Program-made: the position numbers and the translations under genes
The notes under the pieces: model-generated
What the model was told of the DNA's origin: nothing
What the model saw: the letters and a program-made list of their open reading frames with translations, nothing else
Database searches by the model: none
In this document: positions 16,499 through 24,873 of the stretch, piece after piece
Numbering within the stretch: position 1 is the stretch's first letter
Layout: each line of letters opens with the position of its first letter
NCBI GenBank assembly: GCA_934316845.1
Contig: CAKRDZ010000018.1
Location: 1-64,000 of the forward strand
Length of the DNA stretch: 64,000 bases
Origin: an uncultured Eubacterium sp.
Lineage (GTDB): Bacteria; Bacillota; Clostridia; Lachnospirales; Lachnospiraceae
Direction of reading: 5' to 3'

Positions 16499-17200
16499 AT
16501 GTATCTGCAATTAGAAAACGTGAAAAAAAGTTATGGACAGGAAGGGAGTTATGTTGAGGTATTAAAAGGTGTTACGACGGGAGTAGAACGAGGAGAAATG
16601 TGTGTGATCCAGGGAACTTCCGGTTCCGGAAAATCGACCCTTCTCAACTGCATCGGCGGTCTGGATACGATGAATTCCGGATCGATCTGTGTGGACGGTA
16701 TTGAACTTGGCGGGATGAAAAACGAAGAACTGTTAGAGTACCGCAGAGCCAACCTCGGATTTATTTTCCAGTTTTATAATCTCGTGCCGAATCTTACGAT
16801 CCGCGAAAATATACAGGTCTGTGAGTATTTGACAAAAAATCCGCTCCCGGTCGATGAATTGATCGATGCCCTTGGATTGACGGAACATCAGAATAAATTT
16901 CCATTTCAATTGTCCGGAGGACAGCAGCAGCGCTGTGCAATCGCGCGGGCACTTGTGAAAAATCCGAAACTGCTTTTGTGCGACGAGCCCACGGGAGCGC
17001 TGGATTCGAAGACGTCAAGAGATATTCTCGTATTGCTGGAAGAGATCAATGCAAGATACGGTACGACGATGCTTATCGTCACCCACAACAACAGCATCAA
17101 AGATATGGTGCACCGCGTGATCTATCTGAAAGACGGAGAAGTCCGCAGAGAATATGAAAATGAAGTCAGAGTACCGGCAAAGGATTTGGAGGATTTATAA
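16499..17200 (+). CDS. ABC transporter ATP-binding protein (MacB/LolD-type)
   Basis: A 233-residue ATPase subunit that powers the FtsX-type permease encoded next. The ATG at 16499 follows GGAGG; an upstream GTG falls inside the operator and is unlikely. All motifs are intact: Walker A GTSGSGKST, Q-loop FQFYNL, signature LSGGQQQR, Walker B LLLCDEPTGALD, H-loop IVTHN. GALDSKTS is typical of the LolD/MacB/BceA class. Those systems usually export or sense lipids, antimicrobial peptides or macrolides rather than import nutrients. Confidence 0.95.
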   Translation: MYLQLENVKKSYGQEGSYVEVLKGVTTGVERGEMCVIQGTSGSGKSTLLNCIGGLDTMNSGSICVDGIELGGMKNEELLEYRRANLGFIFQFYNLVPNLTIRENIQVCEYLTKNPLPVDELIDALGLTEHQNKFPFQLSGGQQQRCAIARALVKNPKLLLCDEPTGALDSKTSRDILVLLEEINARYGTTMLIVTHNNSIKDMVHRVIYLKDGEVRREYENEVRVPAKDLEDL

Positions 17201-19923
17201 TGCAGAAGATATTGAGAAAAAGGGTGCTTCGCGATCTGAAGAAAAATGCGTTCCGCTATGCGGCGCTAGGATGCCTGATCATTCTTTGCATGTATCTCAT
17301 CATCTCCCTTGTGGGAGCAGGCGAGACGATCGTGCGCGGAGTGGAAGAAAGTGCGGAAGAAAATCAGCTGGAAGATGGACAATTTACCTGTTTTGCTCCG
17401 CTGTCCCAAAAAGATATCGATAAGATACAGAGTAACAATGTACAGCTGGAAAAGATGTTTTATCTGGATTATACGGTAGACGATACGACATTACGTGTGT
17501 TCAAAGACCGTGAAACCATTGATAAGGTAGTTATCAGCGAGGGAAAAAAGGCGGAAAAAGCGGATGAACTGGTACTTGAAAAACGTTATGCCGCCAAGAA
17601 TGAAGTGTCTCTCGGTGATGTGATTAAGTTAGGTGACAAGAGTTTTACCGTGGCAGGAATCGGTTCTTCGCCGGACTACGATGCGCCGTATAAAAACCTG
17701 TCCGATACGATTGTGGACAGCAAAAATTTTGGAACGGTGTTTGTGACAAAAGAAGCGTATGACGGATTGAAGAAGGCAGGAAAGGCAGCCCAGTCGGAAG
17801 AATATCTGTATGCCTACCGCCTGAAAAATAATATGACAGACGAAAAAGTGCGGGAACTGTTAAAAGCATTTAAAATCGATGAAGAGGCGGTTCAGGATGA
17901 CTATTTTCAGGAATACTGGGACCGCACGGTGGGACAACTGGATGATATGCAGAGCGGAGTCAAAGATCTGAAAAAGGGTGCGGAGGAATTGTATCAGGGA
18001 CTTCGAAAATTAAACCGCTATAAAGACGATCTCAATATGGCGCCAAAGACAATTTTTGACAATGCATTGAAACAGGCGCAGAAGTCGCTGCAGGAAAATG
18101 GCTTTGATGTTACGTTGACAGAGGACAATTTTGAGAGCGAGATTCAGAAAATTGTAGATGATAAGGATGGGGTGATGGCGCTTACGCTGTCGGACGCGCT
18201 GGATGAATTAAAGGCACTGAAAACATACAAGGATAGTGTAGAAGAGTATACCGATGGCGTGCAGGAAGCCAAAGACGGAGCCGAAGAATTGAAGGACGGC
18301 GTGAGGGAGCTGAAAGAGGGAACCGACGATTACCTCGATGATATTGATACCCGTCTTAGCAATATGGAAATTTTTGTAAAATGTGACGAGAACATAAGAA
18401 CGCTTGCTTCGGTAGACGACCAGCAGATCAATATTTCCGCCGGCGTTATATTCGGTGTCATCATTCTCATTTTGCTGGCTTATGTGATCTCGGTATTTGT
18501 CGTTCATAATATCGAAAAGGAAAGTTCGATCATTGGAACGCTGTATGCGCTCGGTGTGCGGAGACGGGATCTGATGTTTCATTATCTGTCACTGCCGGTC
18601 ATTATTACGACGGTGGCAGGGATCCTCGGATTTCTGGCAGGAATCAGTTCGCTGGGAATCCCAAACCAGATGCAGGACTGCATCACCTATTATTCGGTGC
18701 CGCCGCTGGATGTGATCGTGCCGCCGTATCTGATCATTTACGGAATCGTCATGCCGCCGATCGTGTCAACCATTGTCAATACGATCGTGATCCGGAAAAA
18801 ATTGTCGCATACGGCATTGTCACTCATGCGCAATGAGACGAAGAAGCAGCATATGAGTAAACTGCGTCTGCATGAGATGAAATTTGAAAAAATGTTCCGC
18901 ATCCGCCAGATGGTGCGTGAGGCAAGAGCCGGAATTACGGTGTTCTTCGGAATGTTTATTGCACTTTTGTGTATGATGATCAGCCTGAACTGCTATGAAC
19001 TGTGTGTACATGTGCGCGACAGCAATATTGCGGATACGAAGTACGAATATATGTACACCCTCAAATATCCGGAAAAAGAGGTGCCGGAGAAGGCAAGTCC
19101 GGCGTACGCGAAGACGTTGAAAAAGGAAATTTATGGGTATAACTGGGATGTGACAGTGCTCGGCATTGAGGAAGGAAATCCGTATTTTGACCTGACACTT
19201 ACAAAAGGAAAAGGGACGGTTGTCGTCTCGTCGGCGATGGCACAGAAGTATGACTTAAAAGAGGGCGGTACGTTTGTGCTCAATGACGAAGAAGAGGGAA
19301 GTAAATATGCGTTCGAGGTAACCGGAATCTGCGAATATGCGCCGGCATATTATGTCTTTATGGATCTGGACAGTGCGAGAGATCTGTTTGGACAGCCGGA
19401 TGATTTTTATAATGTATTGTTTGCGGACGAAGCGCTTGATATCCCGGCAGGACGGCTGTATGCTACGACGACGAAACAGGATATCGAAAAATCAGCGAGC
19501 ATTTTTGTAAATCAGATGCAGAGCATGATCGTAACGATCAATGTTGTGTCAACGTTAATCTTTATCATCGTTATGTATCTGATGATGAAAGTCATGATTG
19601 ACCGCTCGGCGTACAGCATTTCGCTGATGAAGGTCTTTGGTTTCCGCGATGGGGAAGTACGGAAATTGTACCTGAATGGAAACTTTTATATCATTTCGGC
19701 AGGAACGGTGATCCATATCCCGCTTACGAAAGCCATCATGGACTTTTTGTATCCAAGATATATGGTGAGCAACATTTCGACTGCGCTGGATCTGTCATTT
19801 GAACCATGGCTGTATGTGGGGCTTGTCGGTCTGATCTTTGTCTGTTATTTTGCGATTAACCGTGTTCTGGTGGGAAGACTGAAAAAGATGATCCCGGCAG
19901 AAGTGCTGAAAAACCGCGAATAA
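17200..19923 (+). CDS. ABC transporter permease, FtsX-like, with large extracellular coiled coil
   Basis: A 907-residue membrane protein. The ATG overlaps the ATPase stop (TAATG), indicating translational coupling. One N-terminal helix (about 20-45) is followed by a roughly 370-residue extracytoplasmic region. Its distal part (about 240-390) is heptad-rich with repeated 'GVxxLKxGxEEL' patterns, probably a long coiled coil. Next comes a first FtsX domain (about 410-560), a second extracytoplasmic region, and a C-terminal FtsX domain with three helices (about 780-900). The coiled-coil insert resembles YhgE/Pip-like and RND-linked exporters. Substrate unknown. Confidence 0.9.
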   Translation: MQKILRKRVLRDLKKNAFRYAALGCLIILCMYLIISLVGAGETIVRGVEESAEENQLEDGQFTCFAPLSQKDIDKIQSNNVQLEKMFYLDYTVDDTTLRVFKDRETIDKVVISEGKKAEKADELVLEKRYAAKNEVSLGDVIKLGDKSFTVAGIGSSPDYDAPYKNLSDTIVDSKNFGTVFVTKEAYDGLKKAGKAAQSEEYLYAYRLKNNMTDEKVRELLKAFKIDEEAVQDDYFQEYWDRTVGQLDDMQSGVKDLKKGAEELYQGLRKLNRYKDDLNMAPKTIFDNALKQAQKSLQENGFDVTLTEDNFESEIQKIVDDKDGVMALTLSDALDELKALKTYKDSVEEYTDGVQEAKDGAEELKDGVRELKEGTDDYLDDIDTRLSNMEIFVKCDENIRTLASVDDQQINISAGVIFGVIILILLAYVISVFVVHNIEKESSIIGTLYALGVRRRDLMFHYLSLPVIITTVAGILGFLAGISSLGIPNQMQDCITYYSVPPLDVIVPPYLIIYGIVMPPIVSTIVNTIVIRKKLSHTALSLMRNETKKQHMSKLRLHEMKFEKMFRIRQMVREARAGITVFFGMFIALLCMMISLNCYELCVHVRDSNIADTKYEYMYTLKYPEKEVPEKASPAYAKTLKKEIYGYNWDVTVLGIEEGNPYFDLTLTKGKGTVVVSSAMAQKYDLKEGGTFVLNDEEEGSKYAFEVTGICEYAPAYYVFMDLDSARDLFGQPDDFYNVLFADEALDIPAGRLYATTTKQDIEKSASIFVNQMQSMIVTINVVSTLIFIIVMYLMMKVMIDRSAYSISLMKVFGFRDGEVRKLYLNGNFYIISAGTVIHIPLTKAIMDFLYPRYMVSNISTALDLSFEPWLYVGLVGLIFVCYFAINRVLVGRLKKMIPAEVLKNRE

Positions 19924-19928
19924 GTGTG

Positions 19929-19957
19929 TTGTAATCGCTCCCCGGATATAGTATAAT
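19929..19957 (+). promoter_or_regulatory. Promoter of WYL regulator transcript
   Basis: TTGTAA (19929-19934), 17-base spacer, TATAAT (19952-19957). The predicted start near 19964 falls at the left end of the palindromic element. Confidence 0.8.
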
Positions 19958-19962
19958 AGTAG

Positions 19963-20155
19963 GTACCTATTCACGACACCCCTCCCCGCACATTCGCATT
20001 TCGAACACTTCGTGTTCTTTCTCGCCTTTGACAAGGCTAAAAATGCTCATATGGGGAGGGGAGCCCTATTAGGATCTAAATGTATGGAAATCAAAGCCTC
20101 TTACGTGCAAGCACGACGATTCATTGATTTCCATACATTGATCCTGAATAGTTAC
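19963..20155. repeat. 193-base nested palindromic element in WYL leader
   Basis: The ends GTACCTATTCACGA and TCCTGAATAGTTAC are inverted repeats matching at 12 of 14 positions. Inside are two folded units. Unit 1 is CCCCTCCCC (19979) with GGGGAGGGG (20053), enclosing GCATTT/AAATGC and hairpins GAACAC-TTC-GTGTTC and GCCTT-TGAC-AAGGC. Unit 2 is ATGTATGGAAATCAA (20080) with its exact complement at 20124-20138, enclosing CGTGC-AA-GCACG. No ORF lies inside. It is probably a non-autonomous element or structured RNA, transcribed as part of the regulator mRNA. Confidence 0.65.
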
Positions 20156-20186
20156 AATAATAGAAAAATATTCAGGGAGCGGATCT

Positions 20187-21179
20187 ATGGCGAAAGGAAC
20201 AAATCAAAAATTAAAACTGCTGTATCTGATGGACATTCTTTTAGAGAAAACGGACGAAAATCATGGGATTACGCTGAAGGAGATTATCTCGTCACTGGAG
20301 CGGTATGATGTTTGTGCGGAGCGGAAAAGCGTTTACCGGGATCTGGAAGAATTGAAACGGTATGGTCTGGATATTCTTTCCTACAATGACAAGAGAACAA
20401 CGATGTATCATGTCGCGTCTCGTGAATTTGAGATTGCAGAGTTAAAACTGTTGGTGGATGCCGTACAGTCCTCCAAATTTATTACGGAAAAGAAGTCCAA
20501 TGAACTGATCAAAAAACTGGAAAGCTTTGCCAGTAAATATCAGGCACAGGATCTGCAGCGCCAGGTGTATGTGCAGGGCCGTGTAAAGACGATGAATGAG
20601 AGCATTTATTACAATGTGGATAAAATTCATCAGGCGATTGAGAGAAATCAATCGATCACGTTTCAGTATTGTCAATGGAATGTGCGGAAAGAATTGGAAT
20701 TAAGGCACAACGGAGAACGGTATGAAGTTTCTCCGTGGCAGTTAATGTGGGATGATGAAAATTATTATCTGATCGGATTTGACCACAAAGCCGGAATGAT
20801 CAAACATTTTCGTGTGGATAAAATGCAGGATATCGAAAATTGCGGACATAAGAGGCAGGGCGAAGAAGATTTTCAGAAAGTGGATGCCCGGACGTATTCG
20901 AAAAAAGTGTTTGGGATGTATGATGGGGAGGAAACATTTGTAAAACTGAAATGCAGAAATGATCTGGTGGGTGTCATGATCGACCGCTTTGGGAAAAATG
21001 TTCCGCTAATTCCGCTCGATGATGATTATTTTCAGATTAATGTGACAGTGGCAGTCAGTCAGCAGTTTTTGGGATGGCTGATGGCGATAGGAACCGGTGT
21101 GACGGTGATCGAACCGTTAGAAGTAAAAGAAAAAATGATTGTGGCATGCGGGGAAATGCTTGCCTGTTATGCGCAATAA
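20187..21179 (+). CDS. WYL-domain transcriptional regulator
   Basis: A 330-residue DNA-binding regulator. The N-terminal winged helix-turn-helix (about 5-65: LKLLYLMDILLEKTDENHGITLKEII...SVYRDLEEL) is of the DeoR-like type. A WYL domain (about 150-240: YEVSPWQLMWDDENYYLIGFDH) and a WCX extension follow. WYL domains bind nucleic acid or nucleotide ligands and occur in stress and defence regulators. It is monocistronic, with a 220-base leader containing the palindromic element. Targets unknown. Confidence 0.92.
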   Translation: MAKGTNQKLKLLYLMDILLEKTDENHGITLKEIISSLERYDVCAERKSVYRDLEELKRYGLDILSYNDKRTTMYHVASREFEIAELKLLVDAVQSSKFITEKKSNELIKKLESFASKYQAQDLQRQVYVQGRVKTMNESIYYNVDKIHQAIERNQSITFQYCQWNVRKELELRHNGERYEVSPWQLMWDDENYYLIGFDHKAGMIKHFRVDKMQDIENCGHKRQGEEDFQKVDARTYSKKVFGMYDGEETFVKLKCRNDLVGVMIDRFGKNVPLIPLDDDYFQINVTVAVSQQFLGWLMAIGTGVTVIEPLEVKEKMIVACGEMLACYAQ

Positions 21180-21180
21180 A

Positions 21181-21229
21181 AAAGTGTGGTCATTGACGGG
21201 AAAACCGCCTTTGTGACCACACTTCTTTT
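21181..21229. terminator. Bidirectional terminator
   Basis: AAGTGTGGTCA pairs exactly with TGACCACACTT and is flanked by A- and T-rich tails. It separates the convergent WYL and MCP genes. Confidence 0.92.
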
Positions 21230-21236
21230 CTGCTTC

Positions 21237-22202
21237 TTATTTGTCTTCAATCAAATGAGGCAGCTGATCGATCATATTGGCAAAGTCTTCAAACAAAGTT
21301 CCTTTTTTGGTATCCGACTTATTGATTTCGGAGATACGGCTGCTCACCTGCGAATAATTGGTACGGCTGCTGTTGATGTAATTTAACATTTCATCGACAC
21401 CCTGCTTGCTTTCTGTGACAGCAGAGTCGATCGCGTTGTGTACATCTTCGATACCGGTTACTTTGGCACTGATGCCGTTAAAGATGCTGTGTGTACTGTC
21501 TACATTTTCAATGCTGCTGTGAAGTGCCTGCTTGGAATCATCCAGAGATTGATTCAGATTGGAGGTGCTCTTTTCAACATCGGAAATGCTGTTCTGGACA
21601 TCATTGATCAAGAGCTTGATCTGGTCAGCGAGTTCACGTACTTCATTGGCAACAACGGCAAATCCGCGTCCCTGTTCTCCGGCACGGGCAGCCTCGATGG
21701 AAGCGTTCAATGCCAGCAGGTTTGTCTGATTGGCAATCGCGGTAATGCCATCGGTAGATTTACGGATCTCGGAAACGGATTCGAGCAGTTTCTCAAAAGT
21801 CTGATTCATTTCGTCAAAGCGCTCTGTAACGGTATTGGAACTTTCTTTCAGAACTTCCACCTGATTCTGGGCAGTGCTTACGGATTTCTGAATCTCGGAC
21901 TGTACTGTTGCAAATTCATCGCTGGCGGCAACAATGCCTTCAAAAGAAGTATTCATTGCCTGGCACTGGTTCAACAGTTCATCGTTTTCGTCCGAAAGTG
22001 TCTGAATGCTGGCTTCAATCTCCTGAATGCCTTTAAAGGTTTCCAGACCCTGGGTTACCAGTTCTTTGTTTGTTGTTTTCAAATGATCGATCGTAAGAAG
22101 GATCGCTTCGGTATTGTCTGCCATAGGTGCTTTTTCTACAACAGCAGCAGTCTCTGCCGGAGCTGAAAGTTTTTTTGTTTTCTTCTTAAATAATGGTTTC
22201 AT
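21237..22202 (-). CDS. Soluble methyl-accepting chemotaxis protein
   Basis: A 321-residue chemoreceptor signalling protein. The ATG at 22202 follows GGAGG; the ATG twelve bases earlier overlaps that site. There is no membrane segment, so it should be cytoplasmic. The hairpin tip that contacts CheA/CheW is intact (ANQTNLLALNASIEAARAGE, GRGFAVVANEVRELA) within a long coiled coil. The first 60 residues are basic and then Ala/Pro-rich with no ligand domain. The FIST-domain gene lies 30 bases upstream on the same strand, so the FIST protein probably supplies sensing in trans. Confidence 0.93.
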   Translation of the reverse strand: MKPLFKKKTKKLSAPAETAAVVEKAPMADNTEAILLTIDHLKTTNKELVTQGLETFKGIQEIEASIQTLSDENDELLNQCQAMNTSFEGIVAASDEFATVQSEIQKSVSTAQNQVEVLKESSNTVTERFDEMNQTFEKLLESVSEIRKSTDGITAIANQTNLLALNASIEAARAGEQGRGFAVVANEVRELADQIKLLINDVQNSISDVEKSTSNLNQSLDDSKQALHSSIENVDSTHSIFNGISAKVTGIEDVHNAIDSAVTESKQGVDEMLNYINSSRTNYSQVSSRISEINKSDTKKGTLFEDFANMIDQLPHLIEDK

Positions 22203-22232
22203 AATGTCCTCCATTCTGATGTAAAAGTGCGG

Positions 22233-23285
22233 TTAATCAAAGGTAATGCAGCACATCGTCTGATTTATATGCTGCTTTTTATAATGTTCTCCAAGTCCGA
22301 CGATACCCGTGTGGTCTGCTGTAGAGTTCATTTTTGTCAGGTAGTTGTCCAGATAGTGCTCATCTTTAAAGAAGAGATAACGGAACAGGCAGTTGACGGA
22401 AAGGATTCCCTTGATGTCAGGGAGATCTTTCTTCATTTTCTGCAGTGTATCGGAGATGATCTGGTCATAATCTCCAATTTCCATCAAAGTTAAAATGTCA
22501 AGATTGTTTACCTGCTTATAACATTCCAAGGCATTGTCTTTGACGTCTTTGATCGAGATCAGGTAAGTTTCGCTGCCGTACACACGCCCCAGCGGATTTT
22601 TAAATGTCTGCGTAGCAACTTGTTCTTTTGAAATATGTAAGATATCGCGGTAGAAATTTTCTGCCGGTCTGCCGTCTACTTCGATCAGCAGATTGTTGTC
22701 CGGATCAGTTTTTGTAGCAAGAAACTGATCGCTGGTTGCCGTGTACAGGTTTTCCTTATAAGCACAGATTTTACCGGTTTTGTTGCGAAGAATCAAAAAG
22801 CCGCAGGCATCCTCGTAAATCTTTCCGTTGACGGCAACTTTTCCCCCATCGACGGTTCCACCGATGAGTGGAATCTTTTGGGCATCCAGCACAATATTAA
22901 GAGTGGTTACTAATTTTCCGTCATTTCCGGAACAAATGTCAAAGCAGGCGGAAGTTCCCGAAACGGCATTTGTTTTTTCAACGGCCTTTTTTAAACGACT
23001 GATATATTTTACCGGCATTGTGGACAGCTGTTCTATTACATCTGCTGCACAATCCGTTCCGTACAGAGAAATGACAGTTACACCTTGTTCAATCGTGTGA
23101 GTACCGCCATAACTCATCGCTATGCCGCCGATGCTCGGTATTCCCGGAAACGTTTTTTCCAATTCAGCAACATGGGATTCCAGAGATTCTGCTGTCGTCA
23201 GAAGGATAAAGGCATCCGGCTGTGTAATGTTTTCTATTGCTTTTGTCAAATTCCCCGAGGTGTCATAATGATACTGTAAATTCAT
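22233..23285 (-). CDS. FIST domain sensor protein
   Basis: A 350-residue cytoplasmic protein with FIST_N (about 25-190; IGGIAMSYGGTHT, GGTVDGGKVAVNGKIYEDACGFLIL) and FIST_C (about 200-340; AENFYRDILHIS, FKNPLGRV, IKGILSVNCLFRYLFF) domains. FIST proteins are sensory modules, proposed to bind small ligands such as amino acids, that usually signal through histidine kinases, GGDEF enzymes or MCPs. It is the first gene of a two-gene unit with the MCP. AGGGGG precedes the ATG. The inverted repeat GTAACG-GAAA-CGTTAC lies 28 bases upstream. Confidence 0.9.
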   Translation of the reverse strand: MNLQYHYDTSGNLTKAIENITQPDAFILLTTAESLESHVAELEKTFPGIPSIGGIAMSYGGTHTIEQGVTVISLYGTDCAADVIEQLSTMPVKYISRLKKAVEKTNAVSGTSACFDICSGNDGKLVTTLNIVLDAQKIPLIGGTVDGGKVAVNGKIYEDACGFLILRNKTGKICAYKENLYTATSDQFLATKTDPDNNLLIEVDGRPAENFYRDILHISKEQVATQTFKNPLGRVYGSETYLISIKDVKDNALECYKQVNNLDILTLMEIGDYDQIISDTLQKMKKDLPDIKGILSVNCLFRYLFFKDEHYLDNYLTKMNSTADHTGIVGLGEHYKKQHINQTMCCITFD

Positions 23286-23313
23286 GAGTAAACCCCCTTT
23301 GCTTTATACAATT

Positions 23314-23329
23314 GTAACGGAAACGTTAC
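23314..23329. promoter_or_regulatory. GTAACG-GAAA-CGTTAC inverted repeat
   Basis: Perfect 6-base arms around GAAA, 28 bases upstream of the FIST start. It is a candidate operator for the FIST-MCP unit, or a fragment of the GTAAC repeat family. Confidence 0.4.
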
Positions 23330-23341
23330 TTTAAATCCGTA

Positions 23342-23399
23342 GTAACTATTCAGGACTCCCACCGCCCATTGTTTTTACACAGCGATCCTGAATAGTTAC
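23342..23399. repeat. 58-base palindromic element (GTAAC-ATTC family)
   Basis: GTAACTATTCAGGA and TCCTGAATAGTTAC are perfect 14-base terminal inverted repeats around a 30-base centre. The right end is identical to that of the 193-base element at 19963-20155. It is intergenic between the divergent FIST and Nudix genes. Confidence 0.75.
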
Positions 23400-23455
23400 A
23401 TTTGATATTACTATAATAAATCAAAATGCGGCAGGAATCAAGGGGAAAAAAGTAA

Positions 23456-23484
23456 TTGCATGAAAGAAAAAGTTGCGATATAAT
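23456..23484 (+). promoter_or_regulatory. Promoter of Nudix gene
   Basis: TTGCAT (23456-23461), 17-base spacer, TATAAT (23479-23484). Confidence 0.8.
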
Positions 23485-23525
23485 CATTGCTGGAATATAT
23501 TGATGACGATGGAGGAAAAAAGACA

Positions 23526-24032
23526 ATGGAAAAAGTGGAATACTGGGACATTTATGACAAAAATAAACAGCGCACCGGCAGGCAGATGAAACGCAATGAC
23601 TGGTGTTTAAAAGACGATGAGTACCATTTGACAGTGCTTGGTGTTGTGGCACATAAAGACGGAAGATTTTTGATCACCAAACGGGTAATGACCAAAAACT
23701 GGGCGCCGGGCTGGTGGGAAGTATCCGGCGGCGCTGCAATGGCAGGAGAAGAGTCCGGGGAAGCGGTTCTCCGGGAAGTGAAAGAAGAAACCGGGTTAGA
23801 TGTGTCTAACTGGGAAGGGGGATACCGGTTTACCTATCACCGTGAAAATCCGGGCGAAGGAGATAATTATTTCGTAGATGTATACAAATTCATCGGAGAA
23901 TTTTCCGAAGAGGACGTACATCCGCAGGAAGCCGAGACAGATGGGTTTATGCTTGCGACAAAAGAAGAGATCGAGGCATTTGCGAAGGAGGGCGTGTTCC
24001 TTCATTATGATAGTATTAAAGAGGTGTTTTAA
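23526..24032 (+). CDS. Nudix hydrolase
   Basis: A 168-residue cytoplasmic pyrophosphohydrolase. The start at 23526 follows GGAGG. The complete Nudix box GX5EX7REUXEEXGU is present at residues 69-91 (G69, E75, R83, E84, E87, E88, G90). The N-terminal YWDIYDKNKQRTGRQMKR segment is typical of the IDI-like YfcD group of Nudix proteins. The substrate is a nucleoside diphosphate linked to another moiety, not predictable further. It ends just before the long hairpin at 24047. Confidence 0.93.
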   Translation: MEKVEYWDIYDKNKQRTGRQMKRNDWCLKDDEYHLTVLGVVAHKDGRFLITKRVMTKNWAPGWWEVSGGAAMAGEESGEAVLREVKEETGLDVSNWEGGYRFTYHRENPGEGDNYFVDVYKFIGEFSEEDVHPQEAETDGFMLATKEEIEAFAKEGVFLHYDSIKEVF

Positions 24033-24046
24033 AGAAGAGTTTAGAT

Positions 24047-24187
24047 AGAAAAGGAGCTTTTTCTTTCTTCCCCGCGGGACCGTTTGCACTTAGCGGACAC
24101 GCGCAGCGGTGCGGGAGGGCATAGGACGCCCTCTGCGCACCGTCGGTGTCCGAAATCCCACGGAAAGAGAAAAAAGCTCCTTTTTCT
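24047..24187. repeat. 141-base long imperfect hairpin
   Basis: The outer arms (24047-24067 and 24163-24187) pair almost completely around AAGGAGCTTTTT/AAAAAAGCTCCTT. Inside, GGACAC/GTGTCC, GGTGCG/CGCACC and GAGGGC/GCCCTC nest in order to a 7-base loop. It is thus one hairpin over the whole stretch. It ends in TTTTTCT and may terminate the Nudix transcript, but it is far longer than a normal terminator. An inserted palindromic element is the alternative. Confidence 0.7.
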
Positions 24188-24261
24188 AATTAAACTGACT
24201 TTAAAACAAGATAAGAAATGAGAGAAGAATTCTAAAATAATCATAAATTCAAAAAATTCTG

Positions 24262-24289
24262 TTGACAGATGGATCCAAAAGAGTATAAT
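24262..24289 (+). promoter_or_regulatory. Promoter of marR-ABC operon
   Basis: TTGACA (24262-24267), 16-base spacer, TATAAT (24284-24289), immediately followed by an operator palindrome. Confidence 0.88.
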
Positions 24290-24291
24290 AT

Positions 24292-24307
24292 CATTAGCAT
24301 GCTAATG
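24292..24307. promoter_or_regulatory. MarR-type operator
   Basis: CATTAGCATGCTAATG, a perfect 16-base palindrome covering the predicted transcription start, followed by another half-site TGATTAGCAT. This is the arrangement expected of a MarR autorepressor site. Confidence 0.8.
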
Positions 24308-24385
24308 ATTAGCATATAAATTATTAAAATACTAATTAAAAATCACAAGAACACAAGTTAATGAAAAATGAAGGGAGGCTTATGT

Positions 24386-24859
24386 GTGGAACCAAGAGGA
24401 AGATGCCATATGCGCATGGACACGGAGACGGTGATCCGGGAAGCGAATCCGGTGAAGCTGATTATGTTTATCAATCAGATCCACCGGCGCAAGATTGAAA
24501 AACTGTTGGACGGAACCGGGCTTCACAGAGCGCAGCACCGAATGCTGATGACGTTATCGGATTGTCCGGTTACATCACAGATTGAACTGGCGAATATACT
24601 GGAAGTGTCGGCGGCGACGGTGGCGGTTTCATTGAAAAAACTGGAAAAAGGCGGATACATTCAGAAATCCCAGCAGGAACAGGATTCCCGCGTGCGATTT
24701 GTCGAATTGACGGAAAAGGGTCGCGGCGTCGTTGAAGAGAGCAAAGAAATCTTTCATCAGATGGATGCAAAACTTCTGGAAGGATTTGACAAAGAGCAGC
24801 TGGAGGTGCTTCAAAGCCTATTGGGGCAGATGTACCGCAATGCGAAGAATATAGAGTAA
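24386..24859 (+). CDS. MarR family transcriptional regulator
   Basis: A 157-residue winged helix regulator. The likely start is GTG 24386, seven bases after GGGAGG; the earlier ATG at 24368 overlaps that site. The DNA-binding part is clear (TSQIELANILEVSAATVAVSLKKLEKGGYI, then DSRVRFVELTEKG for the wing). It is the first gene of an operon with two ABC half-transporters starting 14 bases downstream. It probably represses the operon through the palindrome at 24292 and is released by a drug-like ligand. Confidence 0.93.
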   Translation: MEPRGRCHMRMDTETVIREANPVKLIMFINQIHRRKIEKLLDGTGLHRAQHRMLMTLSDCPVTSQIELANILEVSAATVAVSLKKLEKGGYIQKSQQEQDSRVRFVELTEKGRGVVEESKEIFHQMDAKLLEGFDKEQLEVLQSLLGQMYRNAKNIE

Positions 24860-24873
24860 AAGGAGAAAAGACA

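Noticed and set aside
21438..22166. Plus-strand ORF (242 codons) opposite the MCP gene
   Set aside because: Shadow of the MCP reading frame, whose hairpin-tip motif is unmistakable; no promoter or ribosome binding site.
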